Source: Pseudomonas fluorescens (GTDB lineage Bacteria > Pseudomonadota > Gammaproteobacteria > Pseudomonadales > Pseudomonadaceae). Taken from it: a stretch of 64,000 nt of DNA. A program made the position numbers and the translations under genes. Position 1 is the stretch's first letter; each line of letters begins with the position of its first letter. Shown here piece by piece: positions 40,888-50,433 of the stretch. The stretch spans positions 1 to 64,000 of the forward strand of contig NZ_MSDF01000058.1 in NCBI RefSeq assembly GCF_002022275.1, read 5' to 3'. Under the pieces are notes generated by a model. That model ran no database searches and was not told the DNA's origin. It was given only the letters and a program-made list of their open reading frames with translations.

Positions 40888-43365
40888 ATGCTTGCAACCC
40901 CTTTCAAACGCTCCCCCCTGTTAGTCAGCCTGGCCGCGTGCGGCATGGCCCTGAGCAGCCCGGCGACCTTTGCCGACACCGCCGAAGACACACGCTTGGA
41001 TAAGGTCACGGTGATCTCCACCGGCGTGCGCGGCACACAGCGCACCGTGGCCGAAAGCCCGGCACCGATTGATGTGGTGACCGGCGAACAACTGCTGAAA
41101 ACCGGACGCGCCGACCTCACCGAAGCCATTGCCAAGTTGCTGCCGTCGTTTAACTACGGGACCAATATCGCCGGCTACAACTCCACCATCCGGCCTCTGT
41201 CCAACCGCAGCCTGGCACCGGCCTACACGCTGGTGTTGGTCAACGGCAAACGCCGGCACAACAGCGCCTTGCCCGCCAACGGTTCCACCGACAGCAGCGG
41301 TGCGAACTCGGTGGACATCGACATGATCCCCATCAGCGCGGTGGAACGCATCGAGGTGCTCAAGGACAGCGCCGCCGCACAGTACGGCTCCGACGCGATA
41401 GCCGGGGTGATCAACGTGATCCTCAAGTCCAGCCCTGAAGGCGGCCACCTCGGCGTGAGCTACGGCCAGCTCTACAACGGCGAAGGCGATGTGACCAAAA
41501 CCGAGGGCGATGTGGGCTTTGCTTTGGGTGATGGCGGGTTTCTGCACCTGTCTGGCGATGCGCGCAAACGTGGCGATGCCAGCTGGAATGACAAGGCCAC
41601 CAACCAGGCCTACTTTCCCGGTGACCCGCGCAACGCCACCTGGGACCGCGTCGGCGTGAAGAACGGCGACCCGCAGATCAAGGCGTTCAACCTTGGCTAC
41701 AACGCCGAACTGCCGCTGGACGAGCAAACCAAACTGTATTCCTACGCCACCTACGGCGAGCGCAAGGCGGTGATCAACAACTACTTCCGCTACCCCAACG
41801 GCAACGCCAACATCCCCGAACTGTTCCCCGACGGCTACTACCCGCTGAACAACCTCAACGACAAGGACTATCAGTTTCTGTTGGGTGGCAAAGGCCAGGC
41901 AGCAGGCTGGGATTGGGACTTGAGCACCACTTACGGGCGCAACACCAACCACCAGTTCAGCGACCTGACCATCAACCCGTCACTCGGCCCAGCCTCGCCC
42001 ACCTCGTTTGATGACCTGGCCACGTATCGCTTCGACCAGTGGGTGAACAACCTAGACATCACCCGCGCCTTCGACGGGCTGTTCGGTTTCCCGCTGCAAG
42101 TGTCGGCGGGCCTTGAGCATCGTTGGGAGCGTTTCAGTACATTCGCTGGCGACCCACAGGCCTACGCGGTGGGCGGTTATCGCTTCCCGGCGACGCTGCC
42201 CAATGGCCAACGCAACCCACTGGCCGGGCAACTCGCGGCGATTGCCGCCCAGGCAGCAGCCACCATCGCGCCGCAGGATGAAACCAGCATCAAACGCAAT
42301 AACTACGCGGCTTACGTGGACTTTGGCATCACGCCGGTGGAGCGTCTGTTTGTCGACCTGGCGGCGCGGGCCGAGCACTTTGACGACGACTCGGGCAACA
42401 CCGTCAGCGCCAAGGTCAACTCGCGTTATGAACTGACCGACACCGTGGCCGTGCGCGGCACCGTGGGCAGTGGTTTTCGCGCGCCGTCGCTGACGCAGAT
42501 CGGCTACAGCATCACCGACAACCGTGTCGGCGCCGCACCCGACGGCACCATCGTGCCCGCCGTCACGCGCATCGCCCCGGTCAATTCACCCTTGGCCAAG
42601 GCGCTCGGCGCCAGCAGCCTGGACCCGGAAAAATCGCGCAACTACGGGCTGGGCGTGACCTGGCAACCGGACAAGCGCACCAGCCTGACCGTGGACGCCT
42701 ACTGGATCGAAATCGCCGACCGCATCGCCCGCACCGAAAGCCTTTACGGCCCGGCGCTCACGCCGACCCTCACCGGGCTGGGCATTGACCCCTCGACCTG
42801 GACGTCCTACTACGCCAACGCCTTCGACACGCGCACCCGTGGCGTGGACGTGGTGGCCGACCACTTCACCGATTTTGGCGCATTTGGCGAGGTGCGCTGG
42901 AACGCCGCCTTCAACTACAACGACACCGTGATCACCAGCCTCAAGCAGCCGCCCGCCGCACTCCAGGGCCTGGGCAATAACACCGGCGGCAGCCTGACCT
43001 GGGTTGGCCGCGCGCGCCAGGGCGACCTGACCGACGCGCAGCCGCGCACCAAGTGGATCCTCGGTGGCAACTGGCGCCTGCACGACTTGGCGGTAAACCT
43101 GCAAACCACCCGCTACGGCAAGGTCAAGACCCTGCAACAACTGGAAAGCGGCGACCGCAGCTTCGGCGCCAAGTGGATCACCGACCTGGATATTTCCTAC
43201 ACCCTGCTCGAGAACATCACCTTGAGCATCGGCGGCACCAACATTTTCGACATCCGCCCCGACAAACACGCCGTGCCCTCGGCCGTGGGCCTGAACCTGT
43301 ACGGCAACCCGCCGTTCTACCCGGGCGGCGGCTTCTGGTACAGCAAACTGGCTTACGACTTCTAA
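40888..43365 (+). CDS. TonB-dependent outer-membrane receptor
   Basis: An 825-residue receptor. The signal peptide ends near SSPATFA. The plug domain (about 45-165) contains SPAPIDVVTGEQLLKTG, LNGKRRH-like LVLVNGKRRHNSALP and IERIEVLKDSAAAQYGSDAIAGVINVILK. The barrel ends in an aromatic residue (GGGFWYSKLAYDF). Its place between an SsuABC-like operon and an FMN monooxygenase suggests uptake of an organosulfur compound such as a sulfate ester rather than iron. That ligand is inferred. Confidence 0.92.
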   Translation: MLATPFKRSPLLVSLAACGMALSSPATFADTAEDTRLDKVTVISTGVRGTQRTVAESPAPIDVVTGEQLLKTGRADLTEAIAKLLPSFNYGTNIAGYNSTIRPLSNRSLAPAYTLVLVNGKRRHNSALPANGSTDSSGANSVDIDMIPISAVERIEVLKDSAAAQYGSDAIAGVINVILKSSPEGGHLGVSYGQLYNGEGDVTKTEGDVGFALGDGGFLHLSGDARKRGDASWNDKATNQAYFPGDPRNATWDRVGVKNGDPQIKAFNLGYNAELPLDEQTKLYSYATYGERKAVINNYFRYPNGNANIPELFPDGYYPLNNLNDKDYQFLLGGKGQAAGWDWDLSTTYGRNTNHQFSDLTINPSLGPASPTSFDDLATYRFDQWVNNLDITRAFDGLFGFPLQVSAGLEHRWERFSTFAGDPQAYAVGGYRFPATLPNGQRNPLAGQLAAIAAQAAATIAPQDETSIKRNNYAAYVDFGITPVERLFVDLAARAEHFDDDSGNTVSAKVNSRYELTDTVAVRGTVGSGFRAPSLTQIGYSITDNRVGAAPDGTIVPAVTRIAPVNSPLAKALGASSLDPEKSRNYGLGVTWQPDKRTSLTVDAYWIEIADRIARTESLYGPALTPTLTGLGIDPSTWTSYYANAFDTRTRGVDVVADHFTDFGAFGEVRWNAAFNYNDTVITSLKQPPAALQGLGNNTGGSLTWVGRARQGDLTDAQPRTKWILGGNWRLHDLAVNLQTTRYGKVKTLQQLESGDRSFGAKWITDLDISYTLLENITLSIGGTNIFDIRPDKHAVPSAVGLNLYGNPPFYPGGGFWYSKLAYDF

Positions 43366-43392
43366 CCCCCACCCCACGCAAAGGAACTGACC

Positions 43393-44481
43393 ATGAGCAT
43401 TGAATTCATCGGCTACATCGGCGGCCACCAGGCTTCCGAAATTCACCCGCGCAGCGGCCCGGTGTTGCAACCCGAGTATGTGGAAACCGTGGCCCGCGCC
43501 CATGAGGAAGCCGGCTTCGACCGCGCGCTGGTGGCCTTTCACTCCAACAGCCCGGATAGCACCCTGATCGCCTCCCACGCCGCCAGCGTCACCCAAAAGT
43601 TGCAGTTTCTGATCGCCCATCGCCCAGGCTTTGCCCAGCCAACCCTGGCAGCGCGGCAATTCACTACGCTGGACGTGTTCAACGGCGGCCGTACGGCCGT
43701 GCACATCATCACCGGCGGCGATGACCGCGAGCTGCGCGCCGACGGTAGTTACATCGGCAAGGACGAACGCTACGCGCGCACTGACGAATACCTCAGCGTG
43801 GTGCGCCAGGAATGGACCAGTGAAACGCCCTTCGATTTCGCCGGCACCTACTACCAGGTCGAAGGCGCGCATTCGACGGTGAAGTCGCCGCAGCAGCCGC
43901 ATATTCCGTTGTACTTCGGCGGCTCCTCGGCCGCCGCGATTGCCGTGGCGGGCAAACATGCAGACGTGTATGCGTTGTGGGGTGAAACCTATGAGCAAGT
44001 GCGCGAAATCGTGACCCAGGTGCGCGCTGAAGCGGCGAGGCACGGGCGTACGATTCGCTTCAGTTTGTCACTTCGCCCGATTCTGGCCGAAACCGAAGAA
44101 CTGGCTTGGGCGCGCGCCGACAGCATCTTGCAGCAGGCCACCGCGTTGGCTGAGAAAAACGGCTTTGTGCGACGCGAACCGCCCAATGAAGGCTCACGCC
44201 GTTTGCTCGCAGCGGCAGCACAGGGCTCGCGACTGGACAAACGCCTGTGGACCGGCATCGCCGGGCTGCTCGGTGCGCAAGGCAACTCCACCTCACTGGT
44301 CGGTACCGCCGAGCAAGTCGCCGACGCACTGCTGGACTACTACGACCTGGGCATTACCACCTTCCTGATTCGTGGCTTTGACCCGCTCAATGACGCCATC
44401 GACTATGGCAAACGCCTGATCCCGCTGACCCGCGCGCTCGTCGCGGAGCGTGAGCGCCAAGCGGCGGAACAGGTTGCTTGA
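43393..44481 (+). CDS. FMNH2-dependent LLM-class monooxygenase (SsuD/MsuD/SfnG-like)
   Basis: A 362-residue TIM-barrel flavin monooxygenase of the alkanesulfonate monooxygenase group. Family signatures are TLIASHAASVTQKLQFLIAHRPG, FTTLDVFNGGRTAVHIITGG, the RTDEYLSVVR and FDFAGTYYQVEGA segments and LYFGGSSAAAIAVAGKHADVYALWGE. AAGGAA lies 7 bases upstream. It would release sulfite or desulfonate the substrate imported by the neighbouring TonB/ABC systems. No partner flavin reductase is seen nearby. Confidence 0.9.
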   Translation: MSIEFIGYIGGHQASEIHPRSGPVLQPEYVETVARAHEEAGFDRALVAFHSNSPDSTLIASHAASVTQKLQFLIAHRPGFAQPTLAARQFTTLDVFNGGRTAVHIITGGDDRELRADGSYIGKDERYARTDEYLSVVRQEWTSETPFDFAGTYYQVEGAHSTVKSPQQPHIPLYFGGSSAAAIAVAGKHADVYALWGETYEQVREIVTQVRAEAARHGRTIRFSLSLRPILAETEELAWARADSILQQATALAEKNGFVRREPPNEGSRRLLAAAAQGSRLDKRLWTGIAGLLGAQGNSTSLVGTAEQVADALLDYYDLGITTFLIRGFDPLNDAIDYGKRLIPLTRALVAERERQAAEQVA

Positions 44482-44534
44482 CGATTTTGTAGAGGTATCT
44501 GAAAAACCTCAGCCGCCGATATTGAACAGCTTCA

Positions 44535-44815
44535 TGTGGGAGCCGGGCTTGCCCGCGATGGGCATAGGTATCTGCAAACTTCAGCTAACGCTTAAACCGC
44601 AGGAGATAAAGCTGTTGTGGCGAGCGGGCTTGCCCGCGTTGGGTTGCGAAGCAGCCCCAAAACCAAACTCTGCGGAATATCTGGTACACCGCATTCCTCT
44701 TACTGGGGCTGCTGCGCAGCCCAACGCGGGCAAGCCCGCTCGCCACAGGAAGATTCGACAGCCTGTAAATGTTGTGTAGATACCTATGGCTATCGCAGGC
44801 AAGCCAGCTCCCACA
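44535..44815. repeat. nested composite of two REP elements
   Basis: The outer ends are tgtgggagccgggcttgcccgcgatgg (44535) and the related complement ending at 44815 (ctatcgcaggcaagccagctcccaca). An 11-bp perfect inner arm pair CATAGGTATCT (44563) / AGATACCTATG (44778) follows. Inside is a complete 132-bp tgtggcgag element (44616-44747). No gene is seen in the 460-bp gap 44482-44941. Confidence 0.8.
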
Positions 44816-44941
44816 CAAAGCCAGCTTGAAGATCAGGTTGAATGCTCCGAGCGACAACCAAGCACATCCGTACAAGCCCTTCGTCGGGTTTGGGGCAATA
44901 GTGAGGCTGAGCGTTTTAGCCCCTCAACCCAGGAGTTTTCC

Positions 44942-45760
44942 ATGAGCACATTCGTTGCCAAAGACGGTACGCAGATCTATTTCAAGGACTGGGGCAGCGG
45001 CAAGCCCGTGCTGTTCAGCCACGGCTGGCCGCTGGATGCCGACATGTGGGAATACCAGATGGAATACCTGAGCAGCCGTGGCTTTCGCACCCTTGCGTTT
45101 GACCGCCGGGGTTTTGGCCGCTCGGACCAGCCGTGGACCGGCAACGACTACGACACCTTCGCCGACGATATCGCACAGTTGATCGAACACCTGGACCTTA
45201 AAGAGGTGACGCTGGTGGGCTTCTCCATGGGCGGCGGCGACGTGGCACGCTATATCGCCCGCCATGGCACCGCGCGTGTAGCCGGTTTGGTGCTGCTCGG
45301 TGCGGTAACGCCGTTGTTCGGCCAGAAACCCGACTACCCGCAAGGCGTGCCGACTGCCGTGTTCGATGGCATCAAGGCCGGGCTGCTGAAGGACCGCGCG
45401 CAGTTCATCGCCGACTTCAACACGCCGTTTTTCGGGATTAACAAGGGCCAGACCGTCTCCAATGGCGTGCTGACCCAGACCCTGCAGATTGCGCTGCAAG
45501 CGTCGCTCAAATCCACCGTGGATTGCGTTACGGTGTTCTCCGAAACGGATTTCCGTCCGGACATGGCCAAAATCGACGTGCCGACCCTGGTCATCCACGG
45601 CGACGGCGACCAGATTGTGCCGTTCGAAACCACTGGCAAAGTGGCGGCCGAGATGATCAAGGGTGCCGAACTCAAGGTGTACAAGGACGCGCCGCACGGC
45701 TTTGCCGCCACCCACACCCAGCAGTTGAACGAAGACCTGCTGGCCTTCCTGAACCGCTAG
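44942..45760 (+). CDS. alpha/beta hydrolase, non-heme chloroperoxidase/arylesterase type
   Basis: A 272-residue alpha/beta hydrolase of the cofactor-free haloperoxidase group. The triad is Ser95 in GFSMGGG, Asp in HGDGDQIVP and His in APHGFAATH; FSHGWPLDADMW supplies the oxyanion region. The family hydrolyses esters and can perhydrolyse. AGGAG precedes the ATG at 44942. An open frame further upstream runs through the REP and is not coding. Confidence 0.92.
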   Translation: MSTFVAKDGTQIYFKDWGSGKPVLFSHGWPLDADMWEYQMEYLSSRGFRTLAFDRRGFGRSDQPWTGNDYDTFADDIAQLIEHLDLKEVTLVGFSMGGGDVARYIARHGTARVAGLVLLGAVTPLFGQKPDYPQGVPTAVFDGIKAGLLKDRAQFIADFNTPFFGINKGQTVSNGVLTQTLQIALQASLKSTVDCVTVFSETDFRPDMAKIDVPTLVIHGDGDQIVPFETTGKVAAEMIKGAELKVYKDAPHGFAATHTQQLNEDLLAFLNR

Positions 45761-45763
45761 GGT

Positions 45764-46639
45764 TTAGTCGCCCGTGCCGGCAAACGCCGCGACGATTTCA
45801 TCGATCACCACCCGCACCCGGGCGGTGTGGCGCAGGTCGGCGTGGGTCACCAGCCAGACGTCGTAAGGCAAAGGCCGGGTGCGTTCCGGCCACAGCCGCA
45901 CCAACCCGTCACGCTCGCCGCTGTGCACCGGGATTTCACCAATGCCAAGGCCGGCGGCAATGGAGCGGCGCACCAGCAGGCTGGAACTCAGCGCTGCCAC
46001 AATACGCCCATGGCCCAAGGGTTCGCAGACCAGGGTCATGTCTTTCTGGTGTTGCAGGTGCGGTTGGTAAACCACCAGATCATGCCCTTCAAACAGGCTG
46101 CCGGGCTGCGGCACGCCATGGCGGTCGATATAACGTTGGGAGGCAAACAACCCCACCGGCCAGCGGGCGATGCGGCGGGCGATCAGGTCCGGGTTGTCGG
46201 GGCGGGAGTTGCGTACGGCAACATCGGCTTCGCGCTTGGCCAGGCTGATCAACTGCGTGGAAGCGTCCAGTTGCACGCGCACATCGGGGTGCTTGTCGTG
46301 CAGGCTGGCAATGGCCGGGATCAGGAAGTCGATGGCCATTGAATCGGTGGTGCTGACCCGCACCGTGCCGGTCAGGCGATCATCCAGGCCTTGAATCTGG
46401 CGCTCCAGGTCCAGCGCTGAACGCTCCATTTTTTCCACCGAGAGCAAGGCGGCTTCACCGACGGCGGTGAGCACGTAGCCTTCGGAGGTGCGTAAAAACA
46501 ACGTCGCGCTGAGAGACTTTTCCAGGGCGTTGACGCGCCGACCGACCGTGGCCTGGTCCACCCCCAGCACGCGCGCTGCGCCGCGTAGCGTCGACTCGCG
46601 GCACACCGCCAGGAACACCCGTGCATCGTCCCAGTTCAT
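45764..46639 (-). CDS. LysR-family regulator
   Basis: A 291-residue regulator with the LysR helix-turn-helix at the N-terminus (DDARVFLAVCRESTLRGAARVLGVDQATVGRRVNALE) and a substrate-binding C-terminal domain. AGGAGA lies 8 bases before ATG 46639; an open extension to 46729 is not homologous. It is divergent from the quinone oxidoreductase gene and convergent with the hydrolase gene (3 bp apart); the former is its likely target. Confidence 0.9.
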   Translation of the reverse strand: MNWDDARVFLAVCRESTLRGAARVLGVDQATVGRRVNALEKSLSATLFLRTSEGYVLTAVGEAALLSVEKMERSALDLERQIQGLDDRLTGTVRVSTTDSMAIDFLIPAIASLHDKHPDVRVQLDASTQLISLAKREADVAVRNSRPDNPDLIARRIARWPVGLFASQRYIDRHGVPQPGSLFEGHDLVVYQPHLQHQKDMTLVCEPLGHGRIVAALSSSLLVRRSIAAGLGIGEIPVHSGERDGLVRLWPERTRPLPYDVWLVTHADLRHTARVRVVIDEIVAAFAGTGD

Positions 46640-46799
46640 CGTTGCTCTCCTGATGCGTTTTTGCATCGCTTTGCAGTGTAATCGCAGCATTATTGCATCA
46701 GCGCTTCTGGGTATGCTGCTCGTCAGCAAAAATTACTCAGAACCGTCGCCAACTCAGCGCGGTCCCACCTCGTACGCTCATCGCTAAAGGAACGCTCAA

Positions 46800-47798
46800 A
46801 TGCCCCTTCCCCACGACATGACCCTGATTGAAATCACCACCCCTGGCGGCCCCGAGGTGTTGAAACCGCGCCAGGCAGACCTGCCCTCCCCGGCGGCCGG
46901 CGAGATTCTGATCCAGGTGCACGCCGCCGGGGTCAATCGCCCCGACGCCCTGCAACGCGCCGGCAAGTACCCGATGAAACCCGGCATGAGTCCGATTCCC
47001 GGGTTGGAGGTGGCCGGTGAAGTAGTGGCGCTGGGCGATGGCGTGACCCAATACCGCGTGGGCGACAAGGTCTGCGCGCTGACCAACGGCGGCGGCTACG
47101 CGCAGTATTGCGTGGTGCCCGCCAGCCAGGCGCTGCCGGTGCCTGAAGGGATGGAATGGATTCAGGCCGCGGCGATCCCGGAAACCTTTTTCACCGTGTG
47201 GGCCAACCTGTTCGGCCTCGGCGGCGCGCATAAAGGCCAGCGCGTGCTGATCCACGGCGGCACCAGCGGCATCGGCACCACCGCCCTGATGCTCTGCCGT
47301 GAGTTCGGTATCGAGGCCTTTGCCACGGCCGGCAGCGACGATAAATGCGCCGCCATCCGCGCCCTCGGCGCCGAGGCGATCAACTACCGCGAGCAGGATT
47401 TCGCCGAGGTCATTGCCGAGAAAACCGGCGGCAAAGGCGTGAATGTGATTCTGGACATCATGGGCGGCTCCTACCTCAACAATAACCTCAAGGCCTTGGC
47501 CATGGACGGGCGCCTGGTGATGCTGGGCTTCCTGGGCGGCGCCAAGGCCAATGACGTCGACCTGATGTCGATCATGGCCAAACGCGCAATCATTACCGGC
47601 TCATTGCTGAGGGCGCGCACCAAGGACGAGAAAGCCGCCATCGCCGAGCAATTGCGCGAACACGTGTGGCCCGTATTGTCGGCGGGGCGTTGCTTGCCGA
47701 TGATCGACCAGGTGTTTGATTACACCCAAGCGGATCAGGCCCATGCACGGATGGAAGGCGGCGATCATATCGGCAAGATTGTGTTGCGGGTCGTTTGA
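46800..47798 (+). CDS. NAD(P)H-quinone oxidoreductase, PIG3/zeta-crystallin type
   Basis: A 332-residue member of the medium-chain dehydrogenase superfamily without the zinc cysteines. The GroES-like half has GVNRPDALQRAGKYP and IPGLEVAGEVVALG. The Rossmann half has VLIHGGTSGIGTTALMLC. C-terminal GRLVMLGFLGGAKAN and HIGKIVLRV match the PIG3 subgroup. It reduces quinones or alpha,beta-unsaturated carbonyls. AAAGGAA precedes the ATG. Probably controlled by the divergent LysR. Confidence 0.9.
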   Translation: MPLPHDMTLIEITTPGGPEVLKPRQADLPSPAAGEILIQVHAAGVNRPDALQRAGKYPMKPGMSPIPGLEVAGEVVALGDGVTQYRVGDKVCALTNGGGYAQYCVVPASQALPVPEGMEWIQAAAIPETFFTVWANLFGLGGAHKGQRVLIHGGTSGIGTTALMLCREFGIEAFATAGSDDKCAAIRALGAEAINYREQDFAEVIAEKTGGKGVNVILDIMGGSYLNNNLKALAMDGRLVMLGFLGGAKANDVDLMSIMAKRAIITGSLLRARTKDEKAAIAEQLREHVWPVLSAGRCLPMIDQVFDYTQADQAHARMEGGDHIGKIVLRVV

Positions 47799-47809
47799 CT
47801 GACTGATTC

Positions 47810-47867
47810 TGTGGCGAGCGGGCTTGTTGTATTGAGCCCGCTTGTTGAGGCAAGCCCGCTCGCCACA
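47810..47867. repeat. short REP-like inverted repeat
   Basis: A 58-bp reduced palindrome (tgtggcgagcgggcttgttg ... caagcccgctcgccaca) between the convergent quinone oxidoreductase and ene-reductase genes, followed by degenerate REP-like pieces to about 47903. Confidence 0.75.
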
Positions 47868-47907
47868 GGGGCCCGCTCATCACAACAAGCCCGCCCACCA
47901 CAGTGAG

Positions 47908-49032
47908 CTATTCGGCGTACGCCGGGTAATCGATATACCCCGCCTCACCACCACCATACATCCCCTCAGCCCGCAGCGGGTTCAATGGCCAGCCGTTGAA
48001 AAGCCGTTGCGGCAGGTCCGGGTTGGCGATAAACGGCCGCCCGAACGCAATCAAATCCGCCAGCCCGGCGTCCAGCAGCTTTTCGCCGCGCTCAGCGGTA
48101 TAACGGCCCGCGTAGATAATCCGCCCGCGGAAGGTGTCGCGCACCGCGCGGCGGAATGTTTCCGGCAGTTCAGGCGCATTGTCCCAATCGGCTTCGGCAA
48201 TGGAAACATAGGCGACCCCCGCAGCCTGCAGCACCTTGACCGCTTCGAGGTAGGTCTCATGCGGGTTTTCTTCCACCAGGCCGATGTATACGCGGTCCTG
48301 GTCGGTGCCGCTGAACAGCGGTGAAAAGCGCACACCCAGGCGTTGCGGCCCGACGACAGCACTCACAGCCTCGACGATTTCGCGCAGAAAACGCAGCCGG
48401 TTGTGCAACGAGCCACCGTATTCGTCGTCACGTTGATTGGCATGGGCCGAGATGAACTGATTGACCAGGTAACCATTGGCCGAGTGAATTTCCACCCCGT
48501 CAAACCCGGCATCCACTGCATTGCGTGCAGCCTGCGCATATTGCCCGACCAGCGCTTTGACTTCGGCAGTCGTCAACGCACGGGGGACCGGCGGTTGCAC
48601 CAACTCACCGGCACCCGGCGCGGTTTCGATGAAGGCTTTGACTTGCGTCGGCTGGATCGCAGACGGTGCCACCGGCGCCGCACCGTCGGGTTGCAGGCCG
48701 TGGTGGGACACGCGCCCGACATGCCACAACTGAGCAAAGATCACTCCGCCCTCGGCGTGTACCGCGTCGGTGACGGTGCGCCAGCCATCGATCTGCGCCG
48801 GGCTGTAGATCCCCGGCGTCCAGGCGTAACCCTGACCACGCGGCTCGATCTGCGTGCCTTCGCTGACCATAAACCCGGCACTGGCACGCTGGCGGTAATA
48901 CTCGGCCATCAAGCCTGTGGCGATATCGCCAGGCTGTGCGCTGCGTTGACGGGTCAACGGCGGCAACACAACACGGTTGTTTAACGTGTGATGACCCAGT
49001 GTTACGGGGGTACTGAGAATACTGTTAGCCAT
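47908..49032 (-). CDS. nemA: old yellow enzyme-type ene-reductase (NemA/XenB-like)
   Basis: A 374-residue FMN flavoenzyme of the old yellow enzyme family, reducing electrophilic alkenes, N-ethylmaleimide and nitro esters. Typical elements are NNRVVLPPLTRQRS, FAQLWHVGRVSH, the active-site GVEIHSANGYLVNQF (His-Asn-type pair IHSAN) and ADLIAFGRPFIANPDLP. It is the last gene of the tetR-DJ-1-nemA unit, 80 bp after the DJ-1 gene. Annotated nemA by similarity to E. coli gene order with NemR. Confidence 0.92.
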   Translation of the reverse strand: MANSILSTPVTLGHHTLNNRVVLPPLTRQRSAQPGDIATGLMAEYYRQRASAGFMVSEGTQIEPRGQGYAWTPGIYSPAQIDGWRTVTDAVHAEGGVIFAQLWHVGRVSHHGLQPDGAAPVAPSAIQPTQVKAFIETAPGAGELVQPPVPRALTTAEVKALVGQYAQAARNAVDAGFDGVEIHSANGYLVNQFISAHANQRDDEYGGSLHNRLRFLREIVEAVSAVVGPQRLGVRFSPLFSGTDQDRVYIGLVEENPHETYLEAVKVLQAAGVAYVSIAEADWDNAPELPETFRRAVRDTFRGRIIYAGRYTAERGEKLLDAGLADLIAFGRPFIANPDLPQRLFNGWPLNPLRAEGMYGGGEAGYIDYPAYAE

Positions 49033-49112
49033 GTAAGGTTTTCCAAATTCCGGGCGAGCAGAAACATCAGCGGCTCTTGAGAGCCGCCAATGAATTAAAA
49101 GGGTTAAGTAAC

Positions 49113-49790
49113 TTAGGCGGTGAGTTTCAGCAGTGCTTTTGCGACGTCGCTGGAACTTCCAGGGTTTTGCCCGGTGACCAGCAAACCATCTTCAATGACA
49201 AAGGATTGCCAATCGGCGCCCTTCTCATACTTGCCGCCGAGTTTCTTGAACTCATCCTCAATCAGGAACGGCACCACATCAGTCAGTTCGACCGCTGCCT
49301 CTTCCGAGTTGGAGAAGCCCGTCACGCGTCGGCCCTTGATCAACGGCTCACCGTTGACCGCCTTGACGTGACGCAGCGCGCCCGGTGCGTGGCAGACAAA
49401 GCCGATGGGCTTGCCGGCACGTTCGAAGGCTTCGATCAGGGCAATCGAGGTCGCCGACTCGGCCAAGTCCCACAGCGGCCCGTGGCCACCTGGGTAGAAA
49501 ACAGTGTCGAAATCGGCGGCGTTAACGGTTTCCAGTTTTACCGTGGTAGCCAGGGCCTGCTGCGCAGCCGGGTCGGCGGCGAAGCGGTGGGTCTGTTCGG
49601 TCTGGAAGTCCGGCAGGTCGCTGACCGGGTCCAGCGGCGGCTGGCCGCCGGCCGGGGATGCCAGCACCACGTCGGCGCCGGCGTCCTTGAATGCGTAGTA
49701 AGGTGCCGCAAATTCTTCGAGCCAGAAGCCGGTCTTGCGGCCGGTGTCGCCAAGCCGGTCGTGAGAGGTCAGTACCATTAATACTTTCAT
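49113..49790 (-). CDS. DJ-1/PfpI superfamily protein (glutamine-amidotransferase-like, Hsp31 type)
   Basis: A 225-residue protein. The nucleophile elbow holds Cys133 (GFVCHAPG), with an acidic partner at Glu25/26 (FWLEE) and YPGGHGPLWDL as the oxyanion patch. Proteins of this type act on methylglyoxal or as stress chaperones. Its ATG overlaps the tetR stop by 4 bp, tying it to the electrophile-response operon with the ene-reductase. Confidence 0.9.
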   Translation of the reverse strand: MKVLMVLTSHDRLGDTGRKTGFWLEEFAAPYYAFKDAGADVVLASPAGGQPPLDPVSDLPDFQTEQTHRFAADPAAQQALATTVKLETVNAADFDTVFYPGGHGPLWDLAESATSIALIEAFERAGKPIGFVCHAPGALRHVKAVNGEPLIKGRRVTGFSNSEEAAVELTDVVPFLIEDEFKKLGGKYEKGADWQSFVIEDGLLVTGQNPGSSSDVAKALLKLTA

Positions 49791-50416
49791 TTTCCAGTGC
49801 CTCGATCGATGTGGATGTCAGTGTGTTCAGGGCCGCCCAGCAGCTGTCGGGTCAGCAGCAGCGCCTCGTCAAAAGGCGCGGTTGTACGGGTAATCTTGTT
49901 CATCACGCTGGTCCCCAGCCACAACGCATACAGGCGCTGAGCCAGGTTTTCGGGGAAGTGCGCAGTTATCACCGAGCCCTCTTCAACCCCTTGGCGCAAG
50001 GCCTCGGCCAGCAGTGCAATGGTGCGCGCAGTGCCGCGTTGCAAGGCCAGACGCATCGGCTCCGAAAGGTCTGACACCTCGGCACCCAGTTTGACGGCAA
50101 GGCATTTGCCCGCATCGGTGCAGCCGGTCTGGTTGTCGATCCAGAGGTGCCAGTACCCCATCAACTTGGCATGCCAGGACACACCCGGCTGGCGAAAGAG
50201 TTGCTGCACGCCCAGCAGGTAGTGATCGAAGTAGTTGTCGAGCAAGACCACGCCGAACGCATCCTTGGAGTTGAAGTAGTGATAAAACGAACCCTTGGGT
50301 ACATCAGCGGCTTGCAGTATTTCGTTCAAGCCCACCGCAGAAAAACCCTTACGGCCGACAATCACTTGCGCCGTTTCCAGAATGGTCTGCCGCGCACCTT
50401 TAGTTGAATCGTTCAT
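49787..50416 (-). CDS. TetR-family regulator, NemR-like
   Basis: A 209-residue repressor. The N-terminal TetR helix-turn-helix reads ILETAQVIVGRKGFSAVGLNEILQAADVPKGSFYHYFNSKDAF. The ligand domain has Cys99 and Cys105 (TGCTDAGKCLAVKLGAEVSDLS), the position and context of the redox cysteine of E. coli NemR. It heads the operon with DJ-1 and ene-reductase. A TAGAC-N5-GTCTA operator lies 17 bp upstream of its start. Confidence 0.9.
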   Translation of the reverse strand: MNDSTKGARQTILETAQVIVGRKGFSAVGLNEILQAADVPKGSFYHYFNSKDAFGVVLLDNYFDHYLLGVQQLFRQPGVSWHAKLMGYWHLWIDNQTGCTDAGKCLAVKLGAEVSDLSEPMRLALQRGTARTIALLAEALRQGVEEGSVITAHFPENLAQRLYALWLGTSVMNKITRTTAPFDEALLLTRQLLGGPEHTDIHIDRGTGK

Positions 50417-50433
50417 CGCTTACCCCGTCCGAT

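Noticed and set aside
42586..44043. 485-codon antisense frame over the TonB receptor and monooxygenase genes
   Set aside because: It spans two convincingly coding sense genes and has low-complexity Gly/Val/Ala content typical of shadow frames.
44786..44941. Upstream extension of the chloroperoxidase-like gene
   Set aside because: It runs out of a REP arm and has no homology; ATG 44942 has a good ribosome site.
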